Shown in pieces: positions 1 through 12,698 of a stretch of DNA of 64,000 nucleotides (position 1 is its first letter; each line of letters opens with the position of its first letter). The stretch spans positions 12,493,001-12,557,000 of the forward strand of contig JAITYX010000002.1 in the NCBI GenBank assembly GCA_021018815.1, read 5' to 3'. Below the pieces are notes generated by a model that did not search any database, had not been told where the DNA came from, and saw only the letters and a program-made list of their open reading frames with translations. Made by a program: the position numbers and the translations under genes. Source of the stretch: Talinum fruticosum (taxonomy: Eukaryota > Streptophyta > Magnoliopsida > Caryophyllales > Talinaceae).

Positions 1-1176
1 GAACACACCAATTCATCAATAATGAAGAGTAATGGCAGCACTAAATCAGCCTTATACATATGTTCACTGTAAATAGGCAATGAGAAGGTCAGCAAAAACA
101 GTAATCTCAAAAGTAAGAGCATAATTAATGGTATATCAATTTAATTGATGCACCAAGGCGCCATATATCAATAAAAACTCCTTGATGTTAAAAGTGTCCC
201 GTTCTATGTAGTGCATATCTCCAATTTTAAAACAAATAGCACGAGAGACCAAACTAAGAGCCCTAGCCATAACAAGATGAATCCAAAATGAAATTAAGAG
301 TGGTGACTGGTGCCAATTTGGCAAGAAAAAAGACAGCTAGGGAATCTTTGACACCGATGGGTGTTTGATGCACTGAATGCACTGCTCAATAATGGTATAT
401 ACCACCTCAGTTTCACACAGCCATGCACTACGTTATTTGGACTCTTCATTTTGCCTCAAGTAACATGTCGGACACTAGACACTCGGATGCGGGTATGGAT
501 ACCTACACTTCATTTTAGACCAAAAACGTATAAAATTTTCAAATATTTTCTGAGTCTGACTCTGACACTCACACTCACAGTTCAACATGGATATAGCTGA
601 GTCCGAGCAGCACGGCTCATGCATCAATCCGCAGCTTACAAGTGAAAGGTGCTCTCAGACTGAAGAGAACCAGCCAAACAATCTAGAGAAGCTACCAGCA
701 CTACATGCCGTTTTGAACATTTAAGAAGTTCCACTGACAACAAAGTATATACCAATATTAGCACCATGATCGCTAACTCTAGTTCAAAATTGAATGTAAA
801 CATCCGATTAAATGGTTATATGCCTATGAAACAGTTGGAAATTAACTAAAAACGCAACAAAGTTTTCTTCATATCCGGCAACTTTCCAGTAGTACTTATC
901 TCAACTAAAGGCAATACATTTCCTTATATACAACAATGAAGTTATTATCACACACAATTAGTTTGGACTTCGGAATAGTACCTAACTCCTTCTACCCCAC
1001 GCTCCTCCCAAAAAAAAAACCCCGCCTTTTGGGTTTTAGAAACGTAATCAGTGTTATTCGACCCACATTCTGAATCACTGAATCAACAAAATATCCAAAA
1101 TCATCAACCATCAGAGCGCGATACCATTTGAGTGCTACAAAATGAACCCGGACGAGAGAGAGAGAGAGAGAGGAAC
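1..1176 (-). other. Intronic/unresolved sequence of a gene that leaves the window
   Basis: This stretch lies 3' of the splice donor at 1176-1175 of the ADP-glucose phosphorylase-like exon on the minus strand, so it is probably intron 1. I looked on the minus strand for the next expected block of the family (the His-rich active-site region) and did not find it, so the rest of the gene should lie beyond position 1. A short GA run at about 1155-1172 sits just inside the intron. Confidence 0.5.
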
Positions 1177-1668
1177 CTGAACATATTTGATGGCATCCAA
1201 GGAAGCAAGCTGGAGAATCCTCTGCGTATAAGCCAACAAAACCTCAGCCACCCCAGACGGCGAAAGATCCGACAGATGAACCGGGTGGGTGGGTGTCTCA
1301 ATGACGACGTCGTGAAACCCAAACCCGGGAAGGACTCCACACTCGGGTGAGCCCACGTCACTTGTGTGGGGTTCAAGGTCCCTGCTAAGGGCAGGGTAGA
1401 GATTCTGGATGACCCGGATCTTCCATTCGGGTCCGGAATCAGTGGGGACCCGGAAAATCTCGGGGGCACACTCGTGCTCATGCCCGGCACAAAAGGGGCA
1501 CTCTTGATTTGGATTTTGGTTCGGGACCGAAGCTGGGGCCTTGGATTTGAAGTCTGAGGGGCGTTTGGATCGGGCAGGGGAGAAGATTACCCATTTGTTG
1601 TTGATTTTATCTCTCCGGAGTTCTGGGTTTCTAGTTGATGCGGAATTGGACGATGGAGGAGCTGCCAT
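1177..1668 (-). CDS. ADP-glucose phosphorylase / GALT-like nucleotidyltransferase, first exon only
   Basis: The exon encodes 164 residues starting MAAPPSSNS and ending at a GT donor (1176-1175), in phase 0. Visible family features are the N-terminal RRDKINNKWVIFSPARSKRP block, a CPFC zinc-knuckle pair followed by GHEHECAPEI, the RVIQNLYPAL block and the GFHDVVIETP block. These match the histidine-triad-type galactose-1-phosphate uridylyltransferase family, and specifically the plant protein At5g18200, described as an ADP-glucose phosphorylase that transfers between ADP-glucose, phosphate and AMP intermediates. The catalytic HxHxH region is expected in a later exon outside the window. An in-frame Met 44 codons upstream exists, but the MAAPP start fits the family better. 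A hAT-like element ends about 145 bp upstream of this start. Family assignment is firm; the substrate is inferred from the homologue. Confidence 0.82.
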
Positions 1669-1813
1669 TTTTCTCTCCCCCTCTTTTCTTTGCGTTCGGT
1701 GGGCAAAGGCCTCCCAATAAGAGGGAACGGTGGTTTGTAAAAGTGTGATGATAGAATAAAGTGATTCTCTCTCCTCTGGCGGAAATGGAGGGGGCGGCAA
1801 GGATGGCAGGCAA

Positions 1814-2460
1814 TAGGGGTAGGAGGTATCGGGTATCCGGCCATTTTGGTTGGATCTGGTTAGAACCGGGTTTCGAATCTGGTGGGAACCGGGTATAGGA
1901 CCGGATATCCGATTGCCTATTTGTTTTTTAGTTAGGATACCATTTGAGTATTGTCATTCTTTAAACATATAAAATCACAAAAATTAAACACTCACAAGTA
2001 CTGTCGTCGACTAGGGATGCGGTGCCCGGAAAATAGCCGGAGGAGAACTACGAGGGAGTGATAGAAGACGACTCGCTCTAAGTGGAGGAGAACAACGGAC
2101 GAGAACGGAACCGAAACACGAAAGTATGAGGCGAGACGAGTGATGATGTCGCGGCGAACACCGGTATAAATGCCGGCTAGAGATCGAGAAGACAGAGAGA
2201 GAGAGAGCACGAGAGCAGTAGCAAAGCGCGGAAAGAGAGAACATAAGCTGCGTACACGCACAGACATAGGGGAGCAAAAGACCGGGTACCGGGCAGCTGA
2301 GTCCGGGTTTGGGTCCATGTTTTCACTACCAGGTCCCGAACCCAGTTCTAATCGGGTCATAAAATTTAGACCCGGTACTGCACTCCAATTCAACTGGATT
2401 CGAGTCCGGACCCGCCGTGTCTAGATCGGGTCCGGGTACCCGGACTTTTGCTCAACCCTA
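1814..2460. mobile_element. Non-autonomous hAT-like DNA transposon, 647 bp
   Basis: The element begins TAGGGGTAGG and ends CAACCCTA, so both termini read TAGGG when oriented inward. It is flanked by near-identical 8-bp direct repeats: gcaggcaa at 1806-1813 and gtaggcaa at 2461-2468 (7 of 8 identical), the target-site length of hAT elements. The interior is GC-rich with repeated, partly palindromic motifs such as CCGGGTACCCG and no convincing transposase. A second internal TAGGGATG near 2013 may mark a nested or duplicated end. The reading frames seen inside are low-complexity and are not genes. Confidence 0.7.
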
Positions 2461-2468
2461 GTAGGCAA

Positions 2469-3258
2469 TGCGATGGATTAGTGATCAAGAATGAGGGACA
2501 TGCTTAAAATACTGAAAATCTACATTGTTTCGGCAGAATAAAATTTGATTTCAAGTCAAAATACTACAAGACATTACAAATATAAAGATGTAAAATATCA
2601 GGAACTACAAACTATGAATAACAAATTAACAAAAAATATATTAAATCATATACATGAACATAACCATACATACATTTTGAAACAGATATTTTCTACTGTT
2701 AAATCAGAAAAATAATTAAACAATTTTTGTGGGTCATAAACTGTACTGCCGTTCTCTCTTGAAAGTTTAAAGAAGGTGAGCTTTGTTGAAAGTTTAACTC
2801 CAAGAAATTTTATGGATATGAGAACCTTCCCGCCCCCCTTCTCTCTCAGAAATCATGCAACTCAAGACAAATTGTGTAGATCATTCCAAATTAGTAATCA
2901 AAAGTGGGTTTTGCTTACAAGCTTCCCGTCCAAAGCATTAGCAGCTGGTCTGGCAGCGAAAATGTTGACATCTGAACTGAAACCACACAAAGAAGCCCAA
3001 CTGCAGTTCAGAACAGAAGAGACACAAGAAAGAAGTAGACCAAAGAGGTCTTATTCCAATATACATCAACACATCATAACAAGAACTTCATCTGTTGATC
3101 CACTCCAGGCAACACCACAAGGCTCACAACTCAACCAAATATGCTATTAATAAGGCCTTGTTCATGAGCGATAATACCCAGCAAATAAAATTAAAAAAAT
3201 GTTCTTGACATGAAGACGATCAAGCTTGCAGGATGGTAAGAACAGGGGCAAGTTTCGC
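2469..3258. other. Intergenic; 3' flank of the dienelactone hydrolase-like gene
   Basis: AT-rich sequence between the hAT-like element and the stop codon of the dienelactone hydrolase-like gene. The part nearest 3258 should be its 3' UTR on the minus strand. The open frame at about 2776-3150 shows no recognisable domain and I do not call it. Confidence 0.5.
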
Positions 3259-5488
3259 TTAGGACAAGTAGCGAGACATCCAGGACTGGAAGCGGGACCA
3301 TGCCAGCTCAGCAGCAGCTTCAGTTTCGTCATTCATACCCATTTTCTTTCTCCTCTCGACACCTTCTGGGGACCTGTTCATGAATGCATGTGCACATCCT
3401 GCGTAGATGTGCACCTCATATGGCACCCCTGATGCTTTCAGCTTTTCCTCCAAAGCTTTGGCAGCCTGCAACATCAAAAATCAAAATCAAATCAAAATAT
3501 TGTTGTTATATGTTCCACGTTCAAATGAGGGTTGTGATAATATAACTTGTATCTCCATTGTGTGTAAACGAATGAGTGTTTGATTGGAATAAAATAGACA
3601 CACAGGCCACAGCTGCCTTAATCCATGTTCTGCATTTACAATGGCAATATGAAATCCTCCAACACTCAGCTTTAACCATCTTTGCAGAAAGAATATCAAG
3701 ACTGAACAAAGTATATCATTGCAAGCAGTAAACTTTCAGATCTTTTTCCTTTGGCATACAAGGAGTTATAGCAACTGCTAAAGTTTTTGCTCCTTCACAT
3801 TCAATGCCTTACTACTGTCAAAGTTGCTTCCACTATTTTGTTCATGGTTGAAACGGCAGAATTGTGATCATGTCCTAATGTGATCAGCAAGAAATGGCGC
3901 ACTATACATCCTGAAAGGATGAAGTGAAGATTGCACAATTGCATCTCATAGCCATAAGCCCATGAACTAGACCCAGCCTTTCATGTTTTCCACATTTAAA
4001 GGCCGTCGTTCTTTTATTGGTCTATACATTAAAAGTTAAAACTAAAGATTGAAGCTAATTAGGGAATTTACAAAGTATAAACAAACAGAAAATCTCCTTT
4101 TCTTATTTAAATTTTGTTTAGAGGGAGGAATGGAAGAAAGTATCACACCTTCACATCAGAAAAGCCAACAAAGTTGTCTAGCTCCCCAAAATGAGCTTGG
4201 ATGGGAGCTTTAGCTTGGGCAGGATCAGCGAGTTCTGGTGAAGGAACACCATAAAATGCAACAACTGCATCTACACCAGGGATTAGAACTGCGCTTGCAA
4301 TTGACAAAGCACCTCCCATACAATATCCAGTTACACCAACCTATGAAAACAATGACAGAAAAAGAACCCATCAAGCAATCCAAGCTCTCGACATGAGGAA
4401 TATTTTTCAACGACGACAAATGTAAGGAACTAAGGCTTCACTAAACTCTCTCCTAAAAAGGGTAGACTCAAGGAGATTGGAACGATAAACAGACTTTTGA
4501 ATTGCAAAATCAATGTTCTGAAATGAGAATTGGCAAGGGCTCACCTTCGGGGAACCGTTAGCTTTAAGCCAGTTGATTGAAGCTTCGATATCCTTAACAG
4601 CACCTTTCCAGTCAAGACCGTCCATCAAATGCTGAGCTTCTGCCACATCTAAACCCACCTTGCCGCGGTACAAGCTGAAGAAAACAAATACACGATTATT
4701 CAAATTTGTACTTCATATATTTCCAAAGCTTTATGCAAAACCAGAAGAACCCGGGATTCATTACTCTGGAATAAGTGCTTTAAAACCAGGCTCCAGCTGG
4801 GAGATTTTAATGGCATGGTTCTTGATCTCAAAATCTACACCCCACCACTCTTGAAGCACAACAATGCCAGGGGCGTCATCTCTCCCAACAACATAAGCAT
4901 CAAAGGTCTAGCAGTCATGTGAACAACAAGAAAGGTTATTCGTTTATCTACCAGCAAAACAGGAATCTTAAAAGCATTGTAGAACTAAGTCACTCAAATG
5001 ACAAACAAACCATTGACGAGCTTCTCATAATCAATCAATAAGCCCAGAAACATCACAAAATTTGAAATTTTGATAAACCTATTTAGAGTCCAAACCCAGA
5101 AAGGCCCAAGCAAAATTAAGTCAAAGCCCATCAAGGAACCAGAGAAATGCATATTGCTTCACCAAAAACTCAATAAATCAAATAGCAATCAAGTAACCTA
5201 AAGAAACCACAAATCACAAATGTCAATAAGGAGAGAATCCCATCACACTTGTATCCGAAAATATGAAATAAAAAGACTAATAATGATGAAAACCCAAGCA
5301 GAGCAGCGAACTAGCTGAGTAGAGTAACACAGATAGACTACTAAAAGAATCCAAATGGGAAGAGATAAAGACACCCAACTCATTTTTAGGAAAACCCAGA
5401 GAGAAAAGCGAAATAAGAGTGAGAATTTAGCGAAACTTACAGTGTCGTCGCGCTGAATCTGGATTTTTGTGAAGGCAGAGTCAGCCAT
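3259..5488 (-). CDS. Dienelactone hydrolase family protein (carboxymethylenebutenolidase homologue), 5 exons
   Basis: Exons on the minus strand: 5488-5441, 4907-4765, 4674-4545, 4340-4149 and 3465-3259, all with GT-AG borders and consistent phase, giving 239 residues from MADSAFTKIQ to MSRYLS. It is an alpha/beta hydrolase of the DLH family. The nucleophile elbow GYCMGG carries Cys114, and the matching acid and base are Asp162 (in GELDNF) and His197 (in CAHAFMN), so the Cys-Asp-His triad is complete. The conserved LQEWWGVD segment is in exon 2. The length equals that of plant homologues. No signal peptide is seen, so it is probably cytosolic. The natural substrate of the plant proteins is not established. 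The gene is divergent from the nicotinamidase gene. Confidence 0.93.
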
Positions 5489-6792
5489 TGATCCAAGTTG
5501 GAGGCGATTAACCAATACCAAAGAGGGCGATGGCTCTGTACTACACCCACTGGTCTTCAATTCGATTAACGAATATGCTTCTAGAACTACTCTTAGCTTC
5601 CAATATTTTTCCAATATAAACCCTTTTTTTCTTTTTTTTTTTTCCCCAATGGTAAACAGTAACAACCTACAAATTCAAAAAAAAAAAAGAACCTATAAAT
5701 TCAAATGTTTCTATTTGTACAGTATTAGAATAATTTGTAAGTGCGGAAAAAAGCATAAATTTGAAGAAAATAGAGTTGTAATAGATTGTCTAAATTGAAA
5801 ACGTAAATCTATTTGCAGAAGTATGTTTAGGCAAAGTACTGATAATAAGAAGCAAAACAATAAAATAGATAAAACTTTAAAATTGACTTTATTACTCTAT
5901 CCCCTAGAAGAATAGATACTAACAAGCAAAAAGTTTACGGTTAAAAAGTAGTCAAATTCTATCGAAACACCGAGTCTTGTCAATTTTATGACAATAGTAC
6001 CATTGTGATGAATTTAGACTCATCAATTTTATTCTAAGCTAAAAAATACATTGAATAATGAATTGCTCGTCACTTATCTTTTTTTTTTTAAAATAAAGTT
6101 ACAATTAAAAAATCAAATTGAAGGCTTATTATTGACTTACTATAGTTATATTTTCCCTCCCTTAATAAAAATGAACTCAAGAGAAGAGTTTGAAAAGGTA
6201 TCCTAATAACCTATTAAATTAGATATTCATGACCAAACAACCATAAACTTATCCTAGGTATAAAGTTTGATAGTTATTCATTTTCGATCATTAAGGCCAA
6301 CAATTGAGAAAATATATCATACTTTTGAACCTTGTTATATTGCCCTATTATAAAGTTCCTAGATGTACTACTACTTGCAAAAAAGAAAAAAAGGAAAGGG
6401 AGAATTATCATATATACTAAAAACATCAAGTTAAAATAATTAATGTCAAACTGATTTTTCAGCGGCGAGAAATGGACATACACAGCAAAGAAAACTTGCA
6501 TTATATTTACAGGTCACTTTTACAATTCTAACATCCGGAGGGGGTGGGGGTGGTGGGTTGGAAGGATTTTTCCTTTCTGTTTAGATAGGATAGCTTTTGA
6601 CAATTATGCAAAAGAGGACAAAGGCAGGACCCTTGTTCTTATCAAGCAACAAAATCTTGGGTACTAATTACATTGCTAATTCCATCCTTAATTAGCTTGT
6701 CATGAAAACAGACAACAGTGAGTGGAAATTAAAGCACTGGCTTTCGTACTGAATCTGTCCACCACTCAGTTACATTAGGCACACCGTCAGAA

Positions 6793-6837
<45 letters not shown>
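5489..6837. promoter_or_regulatory. Divergent intergenic region between DLH-like and nicotinamidase genes
   Basis: About 1.35 kb separates two divergent start codons, so it holds both promoters. It is AT-rich with a T-run at 5625-5642 and no recognisable protein. A (GA)n tract ends two bases before the nicotinamidase ATG. Confidence 0.5.
6800..6835 (+). repeat. (AG)18 microsatellite in the nicotinamidase 5' leader
   Basis: An uninterrupted AG dinucleotide run lies immediately upstream of the ATG at 6838. Such GA tracts are common in plant leaders and are bound by BPC/GAGA-binding factors in some genes; a regulatory role here is inference. Confidence 0.85.
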
Positions 6838-6840
<3 letters not shown>

Positions 6841-8572
6841 GTGTCATCTGCAACAGTTGATCAGCTCAAGGACCAGCTTCCACTTGAGCCAGAATCAGTA
6901 CATCTTTCTGAAGATGTTGCTTATGGTCTAGTCCTTGTGGACATCATCAATGGATTCTGCACTGTTGGAGCTGGCCCTTTGGTATTTTCACTTCCTTTTT
7001 AACTTTCTCAGCAGCCAACACCCCCCCGGCCCAGACAGTATAAGCAGGATTCAAACTCAAGTTTTAGAAATAATAAACCGGCCTCTCTTATATACTTGTG
7101 AAATTTGAGCATATATATGTGTTGTCATGATCCAACACTGATGTAATTGGTTGGGTTTTTTGTTAGGCTCCTAGAGAGCAAAACGAGCAAATTTGTGGGA
7201 TGATTAACGAAGCAGAGAAAGTAGCAAGGATTTTCTGTGAGAAAGGATGGCCGGTGATGGTGTTCCTTGACTCCCACCATCCTGATGTTCCTGAGCACCC
7301 TTACCCTCCCCACTGCCTAGTTGGCTCTCATGAATCTAACTTGGTTCATGGTCAGTGCTATCCACCTTCTTCTCATTTTTACTTTAGCTTTTCCTTTTGT
7401 ATTGACTCATCATCTTTCTTTCAATGCTTAAAATGGACATTCAGAAACAAATTAATGTATCTAGAGTTTATCGGAATCGATCTCTTTAGGGATAAAATGC
7501 TACATCAAGCCCTCTTGATGTTGCCTAGTGCCTGATGATAGGATTTCGGGGTGTAGAATTGCATTTGGATAGCAGCTAACTGCGCAAGTTATATGTGCTA
7601 AACTAAACAAGCAAAGAGAATCATGTACCTTCAATTACACAACCAATAGAACCTCAGGAAAGCATGAAAGTCTAGATAAATTCTAGAGATGCTACTTCTG
7701 CATATAGTGACAGGCGCAGTTCATTGCCTAGAGCTTACTTTCTTGATCAACTTTGAAATGCTTCACTATAATTAAAAAAGGTAATATGTTGATGGTGGTG
7801 CAGCTCTAAGATGGTTGGAGGAAGAACCAAATGTCACGATCAGGCGTAAAGACTGCTATGATGGCTTCATAGGCTCAATTCAAGAGGATGGCACTAATGT
7901 GTTTGTAAACTGGGTCAAAACCAACAAGATTACCTCTGTAAGTTACAAAAATAGGGCGAAAAAGATGAAAGTATATGATCGAATTATATAGATTCACATC
8001 TAATGATGTATATTTCATTCATTTGATTAATGAAGCTGTTGGTAGCGGGAATGTGCACAGACATATGCGTGCTTGATTTCATCAGCTCAACAATGTCAGC
8101 AAATACCCGAGGCTTTCTGTCTCCTCTGGAAGATGTGATTGTCGTCTCTAATGCCTGTGACACTTTTGATTTCCCTGTCCAAGTCGCACAAACTAGCAAA
8201 CATGGTTTAGCTCACCCCCAGGTAAGATAGTTGCTAAACACGGTTGCTCCAAAAAATACTTTTCTTACAAATACAAACAACTTTCTCGACAAATTTGGAT
8301 CAGTTAGGTCTGTATATTTTGGGCTAAATGATGCTGGGGTCAAAATCGGTTCTTAGATTGAACATGGGTCCTTGTGATCTAAATTGGGTGATTGAGTACA
8401 AGTTATATTTGCCAAGTCTAAACTGTCTTGGTTTTGGTCACAGGGGCTGATGCACCATATGGGCCTTTTCATGGCCAAAGAAAGAGGGGCAAAGATCGCA
8501 AATGGTGTGTCAATGGCAGAGCCAAAAAGCCCTCAACTTAAGTACCAAAGTCTAGTCTATGTCAAGCAATAA
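6838..8572 (+). CDS. NIC: Nicotinamidase (isochorismatase-like hydrolase), 5 exons
   Basis: Exons: 6838-6981, 7167-7350, 7804-7937, 8036-8221 and 8444-8572, giving 258 residues with consistent phases. It should deaminate nicotinamide to nicotinate in the pyridine-nucleotide salvage pathway. The isochorismatase-fold triad is visible: Asp35 in LVLVDIINGFC, Lys125 in RRKDCYDGF and Cys165 in GMCTDICVLDF. The DSHHPD metal-site motif and the PYPPHC and GLMHHMGLFMAK blocks of plant NIC proteins are present. No transit peptide is apparent. Resemblance is closest to the plant NIC1 group, judged by eye. Exon 4 has LLVAGMC where relatives often read VVVGIC, a conservative change. Confidence 0.94.
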
Positions 8573-9529
8573 GCACCAAACTACAACTGCTACTACTGTA
8601 AAAAAGCACAACAAATTAAATAAGCATTTCATCAGATATATGAATCCCTGTAACATGCTTAATTAGTCAGAGTTATGAGATATATAGCATATGTAATGTC
8701 TAGTTTTCTACTACTGAACCAGAATAAAAGCACTATGAGTTCTACTTCTATAATTCTATTTCTACTATTGGTGTGATTCGGTATTATTCTTTTATGATCT
8801 TTGTTTTTTTAAGGAGGTTATAAAGGTTGATGTACGCAATATTTGAACCTAAATTTTTTTTAGTTATATTAATTGCAATTGATATCCACCACCCTTTATT
8901 TCTTATTAAGGGTTGGCTTATTCATGTATAGTATTATGCCCTAGACATACCATAGTTAGCATAAGATCCTCACTTTATTTGATAAGGTTTATAGAACTTT
9001 TTATGCATACCAATCTTTCAAAATACTCTGTTTATTTTACAATAATTATCAGTTTTGGATTGTGAGAGAATATCAAAGAAACTCAAAATTTGTCTTTAAA
9101 GGCCAAGTTATCCTAATATTTTATTAAAAATGATCAAAGTTAATAAAAAAAGAAATTTTGTAAACTAGTCACTAATATATAGAACTTATAAAATAACCGA
9201 CATTGTAAAGCGCAAAAATTTAACGCAAAAATTTAAATAAAGTAACAGATATTATAAAATAAATAAAGTAATATTTACTATAATGTATAAACTTATAACA
9301 CCTAAAAAATTCTTAAAAATAAAAAAAAATATATATAAAATTTATGAATCCACCATTAACAAACAAAGTAGAGGAGCAACAAACAAAATAACAACAAACG
9401 GCTTTCTTCCTTAGAAAATTGGAAAATTGACTAGCTGGTGGGAGAGAGCAGAAGAAAAGCATCTCCAAACCCTCACCCTTCACGAAAAGCTCGGCGCCAT
9501 GAACTGACGCAAGGCGAGAAGAGAGAGAA
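8573..9529. other. Intergenic, AT-rich
   Basis: 3' flank of the nicotinamidase gene, then the promoter and leader of the next gene. A minimal upstream frame ATG-AAC-TGA at 9499-9507 lies 22 bp before the next gene's start codon. Nothing else is recognised. Confidence 0.5.
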
Positions 9530-12500
9530 ATGGCGAGAAATGGAGGAGAGAACTCGCAACAGCAAGAGAGACCAAGTTCGAGCCCTAGATCACCGGCTCA
9601 GAGGCGCTCCTCGAGATCGAACTTGCAATTGAGATCTAGGTCTGACCCCTTATTGATGATCTGCAGATGCTTCAGCTTAATCACAGCGTTGTCCGCCATT
9701 CTTTGCATTTTCGTTAACGTTCTTTCCGCCGTTCGATCCTTCAAGAATGGATCAGACGTTAGTTACTTTGCTTTTCTTGGTCTAATTTGAAATTTTGCGA
9801 TCTTAACCTTACGCTTCTAGTATGATTGTGCGTTAATTTTGTGGGGTTCTTTTTATAGGTGTTTGATGGGATTTTTCGATGTTATGCTGTCGTGATAGCT
9901 GTTTTTGTTGTCGTAGCTGAGACAGAATGGAGTCTCATTTTCAGATTCTGGAAGGTCAGGTTTCTAATTTCTTGCTTTTAGATTTCTGAATTCTGAAATG
10001 CATTGCTTTATTACACCGCCATTATAATGTCATTTAGGGATTTTATTGTAGGAATTGCTTTTTATTATCTTCCTGGGATTTGGAAGTTCACAATACACAT
10101 AAAACAATCGAATTTTGCAGGTATTGGAGTATTGGCCCGGCAGAGGGATGCTGCAGATCTTGTATGTATAGCAAAACTCTACATCTGCTAGGTTGTAAAT
10201 TATCAAAATTGAAGTATTTCTTTTCTTTTCTTTTGTTTTCTTTTGTTTTGTTTTCTTGTATATTTTCTCTAGATTACTGTTCCTTTTCTTATCTTCCAGG
10301 GGGTTCTTGGAGGTTACTAACTCCTAATATCTCTGCTTCATAGGGCTAGAACTGTACAGACCTATAAAACAACTCACTCAAATATAGATAACTATTACTT
10401 TACATTTGCCTGAACATTTTTTAAAAAATTTTATTTAGATAGGGCAAGAATAGTCGCTTCAAGCTGCTTTAGGATTACTTTAATTTGCAAAAAGTGTATC
10501 CCGCTATAATCAGACTTCTCTTCTGGTTAATAGGCGTCCCCAGTGCCATGGCTTCATAAGAAAAATTGACCACAGGCTCCAAGAAAGAGGAAAACATTTC
10601 AAGAAATAAATTTAAAAAATCCAACTTTTGGATTCTCGGTTTAGCAATTATACTTGGCAAGACTAATCAAGCAAGGAGTTGACGAGAAATATCTTTATTG
10701 TATTCTGATCATATTTGATATAGCCAAAAGACGTAAAGAATAATTCATCTTCCAGCGTCAATAAAGATTAGCTAGAAAAGATAGGGAACTATTAAATATC
10801 TGAACATAATTTCTTCAAAGATTTCCATGAGGACATTGATCACTGATCATGAAAACATTATCAGAACAGGTCAATATAACAGCTATTTACTTTGTAATGG
10901 CTATAATTTGCATGATTGAATGGCACATAGCTGCATACTAAACATGATGCACACGTAGCTTAGCTCAATTATTAGGAATCTCGTACAAAGTTACCGGGGG
11001 TGCTTGAAAGACCTGTTAACTTTTCTAAGATGGATGAGTGTGATTGCAATTTTCTAATATGGGTGAATTCTATCATTCTAGGACTCCAAAAGATAAAGCA
11101 TGTTCCAGTGTCAAGTATCTATTGAACGTTTTTCATTGTCAGCGTCTTTGGAATTAGTAATTCAATGAGGATGCTTTGTCTGTTGCCTGCTGACATGTGT
11201 CTGTGTTTGCCTATGTGAAAAATGGTTTTCAAGTGAGGAGCTGTAATGCCAGTTAGTCCTTGTTAATTCCTGGACATAACTGTTAGGTTTAGTACTTCAA
11301 TGAGGAAGCTTATATGCTGAGAGAAGTGCAATCAATTTACTGTGAGCTAACATTCATGGTACTTGCTTCATTTATGCTGGGCAGGTTGCCTCAACTATGA
11401 ACTAACATCCTTGAGTTGTTTTGTCCAGTGTTGCTGTCATGACTAGGGCTTTCCCTGACTATTCTGGACAGCGGAAAGATCTGGTTCTTCTTCAGAATGT
11501 AGCGTGCTACCTGCTACTTGCATGTGGTCTTGTGTATATTGTTTCGGTAAGATTAATCATAATTCCATGTTATATGTAACATGAGATAAGTATTATTAGT
11601 TTTCTAAATAAAGATATTTGTTTGGGTAATTTTATGTTGTATTGCAACCCAGTGCGCAAGTTAATTTCTGATCAAAGATGCATAGTCATTTGCCCACATA
11701 GTTCTTCATAGCCTGAAAATCAAGTGTTGATTGTCCTTACGGATATAATGCGTGCTACTGACCAGAATCGCTGCCATTACCTAATCCCGAGAATTGGAGA
11801 TTGGAACTAGACAGGAGAAGGATTCTTATTGCCATCCAAATTTCTCTCCTAGCCTCCCCTCCCCTTTTTTGCTAGTAAAATGAACTGTCCATTTTGTCAA
11901 TAACCTCAATGTTGAAAGTTTGTCAATATTATTAATTTAGGCTCACATTCATCCGATATGTAGGAAGTCTGGCAGCATAACTCTATTTTCATATTGCTTC
12001 AAATCAGCATTGTTTACTGTATGGGCTCATTTTCAGGGAATCCTTTGCATTGGTTTTCTCAAACGTTCTCGTCAACAGAAGGAAACCACGAGGGATCAAG
12101 CAGTAAAGGATCTAGAGGTAAATGTCTTGTTCCCAATCTGTAGATTTTGTGTGAAGTCTTGTGAATGATAATTAAGTCTAGCTCAACCACTATATAGGGG
12201 TAGATGCCTCTTAACTCTTTGGTTTCTTGCATTAGTTGAGAATTAGTGACATTATTCTGGCGCTCCTTTTTAGAATGACCACCTAGTACATACTACATAC
12301 GCAGCATATACTGCTTTATGGTTTACTCTTTGATGATTAGGTTTCCCTGAACTGCAACATATTCAGCTTCTCCACTGGATTTCTATTGAACTGCGATGCG
12401 TTCTTTTGCCTAGTGCTATGTAACCCTAATTATTTGTCCATGGTTGCGGAGTTCATTTGTGTTGAAGGGAGAAGTCACATTTTAGAGAAAATATGATCTA

Positions 12501-12698
12501 TGAATTGCTAATGGGAAAATAGATTCAGCATTACATATTTGCATCCTGCTTAAACACTCTTTCTCTCATCGAGGGAGGGGCTTGTTATTTTCCAATCTGG
12601 AGATGAAAGATAAATCTAAATTTATACTGCGCCTACTGCAGGAACTGGAGAGGCAGCGTCAAGAGCTGGAGGCTTTGCTGATTGAGAACGGTGTTTGA
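9530..12698 (+). CDS. COPI-associated / TVP15-like small membrane protein, 6 exons
   Basis: Exons: 9530-9757, 9859-9954, 10121-10161, 11429-11546, 12037-12117 and 12642-12698, giving 206 residues. The first 40 residues are Ser/Arg-rich and hydrophilic. Hydrophobic segments lie at about residues 41-65, 80-98, 115-127 and 141-172, which fits a four-span membrane protein. A charged tail ends in an ELERQRQELEALL coiled-coil-like helix. The MTRAFPDYSGQRKDL block and the last hydrophobic stretch resemble plant members of the COPI-associated protein family, thought to sit in Golgi membranes. The start has a good context (AAATGGCG). The Pfam match could not be run; the role in vesicle traffic is inferred from family naming only. 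Confidence 0.78.

Noticed and set aside
1992..2424. Arg/Ser-rich frames on both strands near 2.2 kb
   Set aside because: They lie inside the hAT-like element and reflect its repetitive composition.
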